The notes: a model not told the origin generated them from the sequence alone. A DNA stretch of 64,000 nt from Ruminococcaceae bacterium FB2012 (GCA_900104495.1 FMXS01000009.1:1-64000); one strand, 5' to 3'. Shown: positions 14,390 to 23,603, counted from the stretch's first letter. A program made the numbers and translations.

Positions 14390-17352
14390 GTGAACCTGTA
14401 AAGACCGAAAAGGAAACGGCAATACAAACGATCAGAAGATACGCCCTGCGCTTCTGGCGCTGGAACAAGAGCATCTACCTGCTGGTTTTTCTTGTGCCCG
14501 TGCTGGTCATGTATGTGGCCTATGCGCTGTTCGGATTACACCCCTACGGCGACGGCTCGGCGCTGGTCCTTGACCTCAACGGTCAGTATGTTTATTACTA
14601 CGAAGCGATGCACGACGCCGTCCGCGGGGACGGCAGTCTGATCTACGACTGGTCCAGGAACCTTTCGGGAGAGATGTTCGGCATCTTCGCCTATTACCTC
14701 GCCAGCCCCTTTATGCTGGTGATCTGCCTCTTCCCGAGGACCGCTATGTGCGGAGCTATCGAGACCATGCAGCTTTTAAAGATAGGCACCGCCGCAGTGA
14801 CTTTCGTGTTCTTCCTGCGGAAGCGTTCTAAGCCTACCCGCACATCCCAGCTGATATTCGGCAGCTGCTATGCTCTGATGAGCTATATGATCGTCCAGCT
14901 GATGAACCCCATGTGGCTGGACGGCCTTATCTATCTGCCGCTGATCTGCTGGGGCGTTCACCGGCTGATCGACGAGGGAAAAATGGCTCCCTATATCGTC
15001 CCCCTGGCGCTGATGTTCATTGCCCATTTCTATATCGGCTACATGATCGGATTCTTCACCTTCATGTATTTTATCTATGTCTGCCTTTCTAAAGAGGGCA
15101 GGATCTTCCCGAAGCATTTCCTGCTTAGGGCGCTCCAGGCCGTGGCGGCTACGGCAATTGCCATAATGTGCGCGGCTATCGTGCTGATACCCGTCTATAA
15201 CTCTTTGAAGCTGGGCAAGCTGGAATTCTCCCAGCCCAACTGGAACCTTGCCACCAACTTCGATTTTCTGACGCTGTTCACCAAGCTGTTCCCAATGAGC
15301 TACGACACCGTCAACGTCGAGGGCCTGCCGATGATCTACTGCGGCTGTCTGACTCTTGTTCTGGTGCCGCTGTTCTTCATGAACTCCAAGATCGGCATGA
15401 AGGAGAAGGTCAGCAAGGGCCTGCTGGCGCTGGCGCTTGTGATCTGTATGTATATCAAGCCCATAGACATCGTTCTGCACGGCTTCCAGGTGCCGAACTG
15501 GCTCAATCAGAGGTATTCCTTCTGTCTCTGCTTCGTGCTGATCCTTATGGCCTACCGAGCCTTTGAGAATCGGGACGGCTTCACGGTCAAGGAAACGGGC
15601 GGAGTCATGTTCGGGCTCTTCGTGTTCCTGATATGGTGCGAGCGGGAGCAGTACGGCCACTTCACGATCTTTGAGGGACGTACCAAAAACAACGAGACCC
15701 ACGGCGTTATCCAGGGGATATGGTTCTCCTTCGCCGCAATAGCCGTCTATTTCCTGATGATCTATCTCTGGAAAAAGTACGGCTCGAAAAAGATCGTTGC
15801 GGTGGTCATCTGTGCAGTGGTGCCTCTGGAGCTTCTTGTCAACGCTATGGATACCCTCCATAAGGTTGACGTTGACGTGGCTTACAGCCGATACAGTTCC
15901 TACGAGCCGTATATGAGCGATACCCGCGAGGCCGTTCAAAGCCTCAAAGACTTCGACACAGACCCCTTCTACCGCGTGGAGTCCACCTTCCACCGGACGG
16001 TGAACGATCCAATCGGCGCCGGTTACTGCGGAGTTTCGCATTCCAGCTCCACTATGAATTCCCCCGCGCTGACCATGCTTCATCAGTTGGGCTATGCCTA
16101 CGGAGGCCACTACACCAAGTATGACGGCGAAACGATACTGACGGATTCCATCTTCGGCATACGCTATATCATGGACAAGCAGGACTACGACAACTCCGAC
16201 CGCTTCAAGGACAGCCGAGCCACCGTTCCCGAGGAGTACCCGCTGGCTACCCATATCTATGAGAAGGCCGCAAGGTATATGTTCTTCAAAAACCCCTATG
16301 CCCTCAGCCTCGGCACCGTGTCCTCAAAGGACATCCTCGATGTTCACCTTATCGACACCGACCCCTTCTACAATCAGAACCGCATCTACAACGCCCTGTT
16401 GGAAGAGAACGGCATGACCGAGTTCTTTACCCGTGTAAGGCCCTATATGGGCGCCGAGGAGAATCTGTCCCGGGTGGGGCTCACCGACGGCAGTACCAAG
16501 TATTATCCCAAGAATTCCAATAACCCCGAATGCCATATCGACTATCTCATCCGTATGGACAAGGATTCATATCTTTATATGTTCCTGCCCACGAATTACG
16601 AGCATTCCTGCAACGTGTGGTATCAGCCCGAGGACGAGTATGTGGAGGGCGCCAACAATATGTCCTTCGCGGGACAGTTCTTCACCGGGGACAATTACTC
16701 GATCCTCAACGTGGGCAAGTTCTACAAGGGACAGAAGATCCGCATCCGCGTGACGATCTCCAACGATCAGAACGAGGGCGTTTGGAGCGACGAGCTGTTC
16801 TACACCTTCGATATGGATGCCTTCACCCAGGCCGCCGCCAAGCTCCAGCAGAGGGGCTGGAACCTCACCAGGCATGAGGACACCTATGTGGAAGGCACCT
16901 GCACCGCCGAAGAAGGACAGTACCTCTTCACCACCATTCCCTACGAGGAAGGCTGGATAATAAACGTCAACGGCAGGGAAGTCAAGCCTGAGCTGTCCAT
17001 GGAAACGCTGATGACTATTCCCCTTGACGCAGGTGAAAACACCGTAACGATGAAGTTCTCCCCCAACTATTTCAGATTGGGTATTATCATCACCATAGGC
17101 GGCGTTCTGCTGCTGGCATTGGTGATCTTCGTGGAGTACAAGAACGGCAAGCTGCTGCGCCGGCTGTTTGTCAAAGCGGAGTTCCGCGCTCCCGACGATG
17201 ACGACGATGCTGATGCTCCTGACGGAGAGCCCACTCCCGAGCCGATCATCCCCGAGAGCCCGCCCGACACCGAGCCTCCGCCGAAGCCTTCTCCCGCTCC
17301 CAAGGTCAAGACCGCAAAGAAGCCTAACCAGCGTAAAAAACGGAGCAAATAA
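14386..17352 (+). CDS. YfhO-family membrane glycosyltransferase (GT-C type)
   Basis: 988 residues from a GTG overlapping the previous stop (GTGAGTG). About 13 membrane helices span residues 25-460 in the YfhO arrangement, with YGDGSALVLDLNGQYVYYYE in the first outer loop, whose D-x-x-x-Q-Y is characteristic. Residues ~480-890 are a large outside domain, then one last helix (about 897-918) and a Pro/Asp-rich cytosolic tail (ADAPDGEPTPEPIIPESPPD and a basic end). In the family the enzyme flips the sugar use to the outside: it takes sugar from polyprenyl phosphate and attaches it to cell-wall polymers. Size is near the family norm plus the tail. Confidence 0.88.
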   Translation: MSEPVKTEKETAIQTIRRYALRFWRWNKSIYLLVFLVPVLVMYVAYALFGLHPYGDGSALVLDLNGQYVYYYEAMHDAVRGDGSLIYDWSRNLSGEMFGIFAYYLASPFMLVICLFPRTAMCGAIETMQLLKIGTAAVTFVFFLRKRSKPTRTSQLIFGSCYALMSYMIVQLMNPMWLDGLIYLPLICWGVHRLIDEGKMAPYIVPLALMFIAHFYIGYMIGFFTFMYFIYVCLSKEGRIFPKHFLLRALQAVAATAIAIMCAAIVLIPVYNSLKLGKLEFSQPNWNLATNFDFLTLFTKLFPMSYDTVNVEGLPMIYCGCLTLVLVPLFFMNSKIGMKEKVSKGLLALALVICMYIKPIDIVLHGFQVPNWLNQRYSFCLCFVLILMAYRAFENRDGFTVKETGGVMFGLFVFLIWCEREQYGHFTIFEGRTKNNETHGVIQGIWFSFAAIAVYFLMIYLWKKYGSKKIVAVVICAVVPLELLVNAMDTLHKVDVDVAYSRYSSYEPYMSDTREAVQSLKDFDTDPFYRVESTFHRTVNDPIGAGYCGVSHSSSTMNSPALTMLHQLGYAYGGHYTKYDGETILTDSIFGIRYIMDKQDYDNSDRFKDSRATVPEEYPLATHIYEKAARYMFFKNPYALSLGTVSSKDILDVHLIDTDPFYNQNRIYNALLEENGMTEFFTRVRPYMGAEENLSRVGLTDGSTKYYPKNSNNPECHIDYLIRMDKDSYLYMFLPTNYEHSCNVWYQPEDEYVEGANNMSFAGQFFTGDNYSILNVGKFYKGQKIRIRVTISNDQNEGVWSDELFYTFDMDAFTQAAAKLQQRGWNLTRHEDTYVEGTCTAEEGQYLFTTIPYEEGWIINVNGREVKPELSMETLMTIPLDAGENTVTMKFSPNYFRLGIIITIGGVLLLALVIFVEYKNGKLLRRLFVKAEFRAPDDDDDADAPDGEPTPEPIIPESPPDTEPPPKPSPAPKVKTAKKPNQRKKRSK

Positions 17353-17360
17353 ATGACCTT

Positions 17361-17405
17361 CAGCCCGCCCGGGCGTATTGAATGACCCGGGGCGGGCTGT
17401 TTTGT
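17361..17405 (+). terminator. Terminator of the csbB-yfhO pair
   Basis: CAGCCCGCCCGGG (17361-17373) pairs with CCCGGGGCGGGCTG (17386-17399), followed by TTTTG. Confidence 0.88.
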
Positions 17406-17453
17406 TCGGGGGATTTCCCGTTCAGATTTAACAAAATTTTTTATTATTTGCTC

Positions 17454-17481
17454 TTGCTTATTGCGGAAAATATGATATAAT
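17454..17481 (+). promoter_or_regulatory. Promoter of the phosphoglucomutase gene
   Basis: TTGCTT (17454-17459), 16-nt spacer, TATAAT (17476-17481); the ATG follows at 17537 behind a TGAGGTGAT ribosome site. Confidence 0.75.
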
Positions 17482-17536
17482 GTATTTATGGAAGTGTAAT
17501 TATTCAGTTTAAAATTTTTCTTTATGAGGTGATCTT

Positions 17537-19255
17537 ATGACAGAAATGGAACTCTATAAGCTTTGGTGCGAGAATGCGGTGGACGATCCCGACCTTCAGA
17601 CCGAGCTCAAGTCTATCGAGGGCGACGAGGAGGCTATCAAGGACAGATTCTACCGCGACCTTGAATTCGGTACAGGCGGCCTGCGGGGCGTTATCGGTGC
17701 CGGTGCTTTCAGACTCAACGTATATACTATCAGACGCGCCACCCAGGGTCTTGCGGATTACGTCAACGAGACCTTCAAGGACGCTGCCGTGGCTATCAGC
17801 TACGACTCCCGCATCAAGTCGGATGTATTCGCCAAGGAGGCTGCCGCCGTACTGGCTGCCAACGGCATCAAGGCGTACATCTATACCGAGCTTATGCCTA
17901 CTCCCTGCCTTTCCTGGGCGGTGAGAGAGCTGGGCTGCAAAGCGGGCATCATGGTCACCGCTTCCCACAATCCCGCCAAGTACAACGGCTATAAGGTCTA
18001 CGGCGAGGACGGCTGTCAGATCACCCTCGATGCTGCCAATACCGTCATCGGAAAGATCAACGCCGTTCCTATGTTCGGCGGAGCAAAGGTAATGAGCTTC
18101 GACGAGGCTCTCGCTCAGGGTAAGATCGAATACATAAAGCAGGAAGTCATCGACAAGTACCTGGACAAAGTTGCCGAGCAGGGCATCCACACCGATCTCG
18201 TTGCCGGCAGCGGACTGAAAGTGGTTTATACTCCCCTTAACGGCACAGGCAACAAGCCCGTCAGAGCTATCCTTAAAAAAATAGGCATCAAGGAAGTCAC
18301 CGTTGTTCCCGAGCAGGAGCTCCCGGACGGCAATTTCCCCACCTGCCCCTTCCCGAACCCCGAGATCAAGGAGGCACTGGCCAAGGGACTGGAGCTTTGC
18401 AAGACCGTCAAGCCCGACCTGCTCCTTGCCACCGACCCCGACTGCGACCGCGTAGGCATCGCCGTTCCCGACCCGGAGGGCAATTATGTGCTGTTCTCCG
18501 GCAATGAGGTGGGCGCAATGCTGCTGAAATACATCTGCCAGGAGAGGACCGCTCTCGGTACTATGCCGAAGGACCCCGTGGCAGTCAAGACTATCGTTAC
18601 CACCGACATCTGCAAGAAGATCGCCGCAGAGTACGGTGTTGAGCTTCGTGAGGTGCTGACAGGATTCAAGTTCATCGGAGAGCAGATCGGCTTCCTGGAG
18701 AAGGACGGCGAGGATGACCGCTATGTATTCGGCTTCGAGGAGAGCTACGGCTATCTTGCCGGCTCCTATGTCCGCGACAAGGATGCCGTCGTGGCTTCAA
18801 TGCTTATCTGCGAAATGGCCGCCTTCTACCGCACCAAGGGCGTATCCCTGCTCCAGGCCCGCGAGGAGATGTATAAGCAGTACGGCAACTTCGTCCACAC
18901 TCAGAGCTCCTTCCAGTGCGAGGGCGCCAGCGGTATGGAGCGCATGAAGGAGATCATGTCCGGACTGAGAAACGATCCTCCCAAGGCTATCGGCGGGAAG
19001 AAGACCCTCTCCGTTGCGGATTACGCCGCCTCCGAGGAGACCGATCTTGCCTCCGGCGCAAAGACCGTTCTGACCCTTCCCAAGTCGGACGTTATCGCCT
19101 ATAAGCTGGAGGACGGTGCCAGCGTTATCATCCGTCCTTCGGGTACCGAGCCTAAGATCAAGGCCTACTACACTACAATAGGCACCACCCGCGATGAGGC
19201 CAAGGCCCTTGAAGAGACCATTGCCGCCGACTTCAAGAGCATCCTCGGGTTCTGA
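17537..19255 (+). CDS. pgcA: Phosphoglucomutase (alpha-D-phosphohexomutase family)
   Basis: 572 residues, the size of the Firmicute PgcA type. Catalytic loop TASHNPAKYNGYK with phosphoserine S143; GTGGLRGVIGAG near 46-55; metal loop ATDPDCDRVGIAV; sugar loop GFEESYGYL; phosphate-binding RPSGTEPKIKAY near the C-terminus. All motifs are intact. It interconverts glucose-1-phosphate and glucose-6-phosphate in the cytosol. About 1 kb downstream, beyond a small minus-strand gene, lies a GH94 phosphorylase that releases glucose-1-phosphate, so the two enzymes could form a short phosphorolytic route into glycolysis. It may also supply UDP-glucose for surface glycans. Confidence 0.93.
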   Translation: MTEMELYKLWCENAVDDPDLQTELKSIEGDEEAIKDRFYRDLEFGTGGLRGVIGAGAFRLNVYTIRRATQGLADYVNETFKDAAVAISYDSRIKSDVFAKEAAAVLAANGIKAYIYTELMPTPCLSWAVRELGCKAGIMVTASHNPAKYNGYKVYGEDGCQITLDAANTVIGKINAVPMFGGAKVMSFDEALAQGKIEYIKQEVIDKYLDKVAEQGIHTDLVAGSGLKVVYTPLNGTGNKPVRAILKKIGIKEVTVVPEQELPDGNFPTCPFPNPEIKEALAKGLELCKTVKPDLLLATDPDCDRVGIAVPDPEGNYVLFSGNEVGAMLLKYICQERTALGTMPKDPVAVKTIVTTDICKKIAAEYGVELREVLTGFKFIGEQIGFLEKDGEDDRYVFGFEESYGYLAGSYVRDKDAVVASMLICEMAAFYRTKGVSLLQAREEMYKQYGNFVHTQSSFQCEGASGMERMKEIMSGLRNDPPKAIGGKKTLSVADYAASEETDLASGAKTVLTLPKSDVIAYKLEDGASVIIRPSGTEPKIKAYYTTIGTTRDEAKALEETIAADFKSILGF

Positions 19256-19276
19256 TCTGATTTCCCGAATAAAACA

Positions 19277-19313
19277 GGAGCTGATGCAGCACGCATCAGC
19301 TCCTTGCTTTTTG
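19277..19313. terminator. Terminator between phosphoglucomutase and a convergent gene
   Basis: GGAGCTGATGC (19277-19287) pairs perfectly with GCATCAGCTCC (19293-19303), followed by TTGCTTTTT. Confidence 0.88.
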
Positions 19314-19317
19314 TCTC

Positions 19318-19917
19318 TTATTCGGTTTCGGTCGGGGAGTCCTCGTCCTCGCCGTAATCTTCTTCGAGCTTCGGTGTATCGGCGGAAAAGTCCGAGCGCA
19401 GGACCCTCACAAGGATGATGATCCCCGTAACGCACAGCAGCGCCGAGACCACGGCAGGCAAGAACCAGAAAAGCTCCGCTGCCGCTTCGTCGAAGCGTAT
19501 CATGTAGGTGTCGGTTACGGTCTCTCCGACTGTCGCCGGGGCGGTGTAGAGCTTTCCCCGGGCGGAGGCGTCGGCTATGCCGGCGGCGGAGGTGATGAAA
19601 AGCACCAGCGGCAGCAGCACCGCGGAGAGGGCGAACTCAAAGCCCAAACGTCTGCGGCAGTAGCAGCAGGCGGCGACGGCCAGCATCAGAGCCGAGGCCG
19701 CGAAAAGCAGTATATGCACCGAGTAGGCGGAAAGATAAGAAGAAAAGCCACCCGAGGCGAAAAGCCCCAGCTCGCTGTCAAAGGCAGCGCTGTGGATGAC
19801 CCGCGCCACGGGCTCGATCAGCACTCCCAGCGCCCCAAGGATCACAGCCCCCACCGATACTCCGATAGACGCTCCCCCTGCGCTTGCAAGACGTTTACGG
19901 TCAAGCCTTCCCTTCAT
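19318..19917 (-). CDS. Four-helix membrane protein of unknown function
   Basis: 199 residues from the ATG at 19917, chosen because GGGGGTGG precedes it; a longer frame opens at 19956 without a ribosome site. Helices at about 12-36, 60-82, 92-115 and 145-168, a small outside loop after helix 1 and another before helix 4 (ADASARGKLYTAPATVGETV), and an acidic cytosolic tail EEDYGEDEDSPTETE. No family recognised. It stands alone between phosphoglucomutase and the GH94 gene on the opposite strand. Confidence 0.65.
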   Translation of the reverse strand: MKGRLDRKRLASAGGASIGVSVGAVILGALGVLIEPVARVIHSAAFDSELGLFASGGFSSYLSAYSVHILLFAASALMLAVAACCYCRRRLGFEFALSAVLLPLVLFITSAAGIADASARGKLYTAPATVGETVTDTYMIRFDEAAAELFWFLPAVVSALLCVTGIIILVRVLRSDFSADTPKLEEDYGEDEDSPTETE

Positions 19918-20234
19918 TTTTCCACCCCCGTCCGAAGGAATGATCCTATAATACACAACATTGGTTTTCTGTCTCCTCTATTGCTATGATTCCCTCGCCG
20001 CCTTACGGCGGCTCAGAGAGGTACGGAAAATGCATCTCCCCCCCGGATATTTCTCAGCAATATACAACAGAATCCTGTTTTTCTATAAGTGATTATACAA
20101 CATCGGCGGGAGAAAGTCAACATATTTTCATACCGCCGGAGCGCCCTTCGGGAGAGCCCCGTAATCTTAAACGTTATCGTAAAAAAATGCTTGCATAGGT
20201 TAAAAATATACTACAAAAAATCTGCCTTCCCCCC
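19918..20234. other. Intergenic stretch without a gene
   Basis: No coding frame with a ribosome site was found. It contains a compact hairpin GCCGCC-TTAC-GGCGGC at 19997-20012 and a smaller GCGCCCTTCGGGAGAGC stem near 20141-20157. Neither is followed by a T-run. No riboswitch fold was recognised. Confidence 0.5.
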
Positions 20235-20263
20235 TTGTCAAGAGGGCTGTTTTATGTTAGAAT
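20235..20263 (+). promoter_or_regulatory. Promoter of the GH94 phosphorylase gene
   Basis: TTGTCA (20235-20240), 17-nt spacer, TAGAAT (20258-20263). The ATG at 20331 has a GTAAAGGAGAAG ribosome site. No cre-like operator was recognised next to it. Confidence 0.7.
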
Positions 20264-20330
20264 AAAATTAAGCCATTATGAGCTTCCGGCGTTTCGACGC
20301 TTGATTTTTTATAGTAAAGGAGAAGATAAT

Positions 20331-22742
20331 ATGCAGTACGGTTATTTTGACCTCGAGCACAAAGAGTATGTCATCACCCGTCCCGATACGCCTGCGGCCT
20401 GGGCCAACTACCTCGGTTCCCCCGAGTACGGCGCTATCGTATCCAACAATGCGGGAGGCTACAGCTTCGTAAAGAGCGGCGCCAACGGAAGGATCGCCCG
20501 CTACCGCTTCAACAGCAATATGGCCCTCCCCGGCAGATACATCTACATCCGCGATAATGACGCCAATGACTATTGGTCCGCATCCTGGCAGCCCGTCGGC
20601 AAGCCCCTGGATCAGTACAAGAGCGAGTGTCACCACGGCACGGCCTACACCACATTAAAGGCCTGTTACAGCAAGATCCACAGTGAGGTAACTTACTATG
20701 TTCCGCTGAACAAGACTTATGAAGTGTGGAGAGCAAAGGTCAAGAACAACGCCGACAGATCCCGCAGCCTTTCGCTGTTCGGATTCATCGAGTTCACCAA
20801 CGAGAACAACTACGAGCAGGATCAGGTAAACCTTCAGTACACCCTGTTCATCACCCGCACCAGCTTCGAGAACGGCAATATGATCGTTCAGCATATCAAC
20901 GAGAACAGCGGCAAGGACGCTAACGGCTCCAACCACCGCGAGAGATTCTTCGGTATGGTGGGCGCTCCCGTTTCCGCCTATAACGGCAGCCTGGACAGCT
21001 TCATCGGCTCATACAGGACCTATTCAAACCCCGTTGCCGTTGAGCGCGGATTCTGCGATAACAAGTGCAACTACAACTCCAACGCCTGCGGTGCTCTCCA
21101 GAGCGAGATCATGCTGGCTCCCGGCGAGGAAATCGAGGTCGTTTACATCCTCGGACAGAAGGACCCCATTACCGCCAAGGCTATCATGGACGAGTATGCC
21201 AAGCCCGGCAAAGTTGACGCCGAACTGAAAGAGCTTGTTGACTACTGGCACGGCCAGCTGAACAACTTCCAGGTGCAGACTCCTTCTCCCGAGTTCAACA
21301 ATATGGTGAACGTTTGGAACGCATATCAGTGCTTCATCACCTTTATCTGGTCCAGAGCCGCTTCCTTCATTTACTGCGGTCTCAGAAACGGCTACGGCTA
21401 CCGCGACACCGTACAGGATATCCAGGGTATCATCCATATCAATCCCGAGCTTGCCGCCGAGAAGATCAGATTTATGATCTCCGCTCAGGTGGATAACGGC
21501 GGCGGTCTGCCGCTGGTCAAGTTCGACCATAAGGCCGGTCATGAGACCTGCCCCGACGAGAACGACGAGAACAGCGTTTACGCCAAGGAAACAGGACATC
21601 CCTGCTACCGTGCCGATGACGCTCTCTGGCTCTTCCCGACAGTATATAAGTACATCGCCGAAAGCGGCAACAAGGCATTCCTGGACGAGGTCATCGTTTA
21701 TGCCAACGGCGGTGAGGACACCGTTTACGAGCATCTGAAGAAGGCTATCGACTTCTCCATGAACCGCCTGGGCGCACATTCCATGCCCGCCGGCCTCTAT
21801 GCCGACTGGAACGACTGCCTCCGTCTCGGAAAGAAGGGCGAAAGCTCCTTCGTGGCATTCCAGCTCTACTACGGTATGAGCGTTATCAAGGCTTATGCCG
21901 AGGAGCGCGGAGATAAGGATTATGTAGCCTACATCGACAAGGTACAACCCGAGCTTGGCAAGAGCCTGGCCGCCTGCTGGGACGAGGACCGCTTCATCCG
22001 CGGCTACCGCGAGAACGGCGAGATCGTCGGCGCCAAGAAGGATCCCGAGGCAAGTATGTGGCTCAATCCTCAGAGCTGGTCCGTCATCTCCGGCTTCGCT
22101 TCCAAGGAGCAGGCGGAGACCGCTATGCAGTCGGTACACGACATCCTCAATACTCCTTACGGCGTAAAGCTGATGGATCCTCCTTATGTGGATCACTATT
22201 TCGACGGTGCGCTGATGCACATCTTCAATCCCGACACCAAGGAGAACGGCGGTATCTTCTCGCAGACCCAAGGCTGGGCTATCCTGGCGGAGTCGCTCCT
22301 CGGTCACGGCAACAGAGCCTTTGAGTACTTCCTCGAAAGCTCGCCTGCATCCATGAACGCCAAGGCCGAGCAGAGAGTGCTTGAGCCGTACGTTCACGGT
22401 CAGTTCACCGAGAGCACCCGTTCTCCTTACGCAGGCCGCAGCCACGTTCACTGGCTGACCGGCACCGGCTCCACCGTAATGGTAGGCTGCGTTGAGGGTA
22501 TCTGCGGAATGCGTCCGACAGCCGACGGCCTTGTTATCAGCCCGTCTATCCCCGCCGAGTGGGACGGCTTCAAGATCGAGAAGAACTTCCGCGGCTGCCA
22601 CCTGTCCATTGACATTCAGAACCCCGACCACGTCGAGAGCGGCGTCAAGAGCATGACCGTCAACGGCGAGGCCGTAGAGGGCAATTTCCTCTGCCAGTGC
22701 AAGCTCACCGCAGAGACCAAGGTCACTGTTGTAATGGGCTAA
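20331..22742 (+). CDS. GH94 disaccharide phosphorylase (cellobiose/chitobiose/cellobionate phosphorylase type)
   Basis: 803 residues from the ATG at 20331 (strong AAAGGAG site). The start YGYFDLEHKEYVITRPDTPA and NYLGSPEYGAIVSNNAGGYS is the GH94 N-terminal beta-sandwich. The catalytic acid lies in ADWNDCLRLG (D492 by count); GYRDTVQDIQG and the C-terminal HWLTGTGSTVMVG with GMRPTADGLVISPSIP line the active site and phosphate pocket. Enzymes of this family split a beta-glucosidic disaccharide with phosphate into a sugar-1-phosphate and a monosaccharide in the cytosol. The length excludes cellodextrin and laminaribiose phosphorylases (~900 or more). The stretch NGGGLPLVKFDHKAGHE differs from what I recall of the classical cellobiose enzymes, so the acceptor is left open. 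Codon use suggests high expression. Confidence 0.9.
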   Translation: MQYGYFDLEHKEYVITRPDTPAAWANYLGSPEYGAIVSNNAGGYSFVKSGANGRIARYRFNSNMALPGRYIYIRDNDANDYWSASWQPVGKPLDQYKSECHHGTAYTTLKACYSKIHSEVTYYVPLNKTYEVWRAKVKNNADRSRSLSLFGFIEFTNENNYEQDQVNLQYTLFITRTSFENGNMIVQHINENSGKDANGSNHRERFFGMVGAPVSAYNGSLDSFIGSYRTYSNPVAVERGFCDNKCNYNSNACGALQSEIMLAPGEEIEVVYILGQKDPITAKAIMDEYAKPGKVDAELKELVDYWHGQLNNFQVQTPSPEFNNMVNVWNAYQCFITFIWSRAASFIYCGLRNGYGYRDTVQDIQGIIHINPELAAEKIRFMISAQVDNGGGLPLVKFDHKAGHETCPDENDENSVYAKETGHPCYRADDALWLFPTVYKYIAESGNKAFLDEVIVYANGGEDTVYEHLKKAIDFSMNRLGAHSMPAGLYADWNDCLRLGKKGESSFVAFQLYYGMSVIKAYAEERGDKDYVAYIDKVQPELGKSLAACWDEDRFIRGYRENGEIVGAKKDPEASMWLNPQSWSVISGFASKEQAETAMQSVHDILNTPYGVKLMDPPYVDHYFDGALMHIFNPDTKENGGIFSQTQGWAILAESLLGHGNRAFEYFLESSPASMNAKAEQRVLEPYVHGQFTESTRSPYAGRSHVHWLTGTGSTVMVGCVEGICGMRPTADGLVISPSIPAEWDGFKIEKNFRGCHLSIDIQNPDHVESGVKSMTVNGEAVEGNFLCQCKLTAETKVTVVMG

Positions 22743-22799
22743 ATATTTTGTTTACTGTCCTGTACTTCGGTACCGGAACAATATTAGGCTAAAGCGAGC

Positions 22800-22823
22800 G
22801 CCTGTCCAGTTTTTTGGACAGGC
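22800..22823. terminator. Hairpin between convergent genes
   Basis: GCCTGTCC (22800-22807), loop AGTTTTTT, GGACAGGC (22816-22823). A T-run is poor on both strands, so termination may be weak. A very similar stem (GACCTGTCC/GGACAGGTC) ends the gene at 24962-25495. Confidence 0.6.
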
Positions 22824-22850
22824 ACTTTGCTGTGTGTGATCTTGTTGAGG

Positions 22851-23414
22851 TCAGATGCCGAGGAGCTGTTTTTTCTTGGCGGCAAATTCTTCTTCGGTGA
22901 TAAGGCCGTCGTCGAGCATTTCTTTGTATTTTTTGAGTTCGTCCTGAACATTGTCGGCATTGAGCGTTGCCTTGGCTGGCTGAGTTTCTGGCGTGGTATT
23001 AGGTTTTCCGCATTTTTCGCAGAATGCCGCATTCTTTTGGTTGCGCATTCCGCAGGAGCAGCTCCAAGTAACTTCGCTTATCTCTTTTCCGCATCGGTGG
23101 CAGGAGGTCTCGTAGTCTTTGTTCATAGCACCGCAGGTGCAGCGCCAGTCATTTGTCGGTGCCTGATACTGCGGCTGTTGAGGCTGACTCTGATATCTCG
23201 AATTATAGTATATTTCACGCATCATTCGTTCCTGTTCTTCTTTTTTTATGTCAGGTTTTGCATAAGCAATTATAAAACCGATAAATCCGAGAAAAAATCC
23301 AAGTAAAAAATATGCCCCGACGGAGTCATAGCCTTTGTCGATTACATTTTGTCTTGTACAGGCACCCCAAACTATGCCCCATAACAAAGCCATTATAATC
23401 CATACTGCTTCCAT
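22851..23414 (-). CDS. Membrane protein with two zinc ribbons and a C-terminal SHOCT domain
   Basis: 187 residues. Two helices (about 2-20 and 32-52) are followed by a Gln/Pro-rich spacer, then CTCG...CHRCG and CSCG...CEKCG (two four-cysteine zinc ribbons, about 92-140) and a final SHOCT helix pair: ELKKYKEMLDDGLITEEEFA with KKKQLLGI. SHOCT domains often bind other proteins or membranes. It shares the two-helix/zinc-ribbon layout with the genes at 24387 and 24962. Function unknown. It is convergent with the GH94 gene. Confidence 0.7.
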   Translation of the reverse strand: MEAVWIIMALLWGIVWGACTRQNVIDKGYDSVGAYFLLGFFLGFIGFIIAYAKPDIKKEEQERMMREIYYNSRYQSQPQQPQYQAPTNDWRCTCGAMNKDYETSCHRCGKEISEVTWSCSCGMRNQKNAAFCEKCGKPNTTPETQPAKATLNADNVQDELKKYKEMLDDGLITEEEFAAKKKQLLGI

Positions 23415-23488
23415 ACAAACACCCTCCTTTTTTTCATTATTATACCACGCATAAAACGCAGATTATAAAAATGGATTCCGTACAATAT

Positions 23489-23559
23489 CATTCAAACGAA
23501 TGTTTATACAATAATTATATCATTCAAACAAATGAAAATCAATATCATCCGTATGAATG
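23489..23559. promoter_or_regulatory. Three operator-like inverted repeats upstream of an XRE gene
   Basis: CATTCAAACGAATG (23489-23502, perfect CATTC/GAATG), CATTCAAACAAATG (23521-23534) and CATCCGTATGAATG (23546-23559) are spaced 32 and 25 nt apart. The third lies just upstream of an extended -10 TGATAAAAT (23562-23570), over the -35 region. The layout suggests that the HTH protein encoded at 23604 represses its own promoter and perhaps the divergent gene at 23414. Confidence 0.65.
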
Positions 23560-23603
23560 CATGATAAAATCTACATAATAAACAAAACGGAGGGCAGTTT
23601 ATT

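Noticed and set aside
14776..16254. 492-codon open frame on the minus strand inside the YfhO-like gene
   Set aside because: It is the shadow of a GC-biased coding strand; the protein is His/Glu/Gln-rich without recognisable domains, while the plus strand gives a complete family protein.
19918..20330. Riboswitch upstream of the GH94 gene
   Set aside because: Only small hairpins were seen, none matching a known riboswitch core and none linked to an anti-terminator.
21024..22631. 535-codon minus-strand frame opposite the GH94 gene
   Set aside because: Shadow frame with valine/leucine/glycine bias and no motif; the plus strand carries all GH94 motifs.
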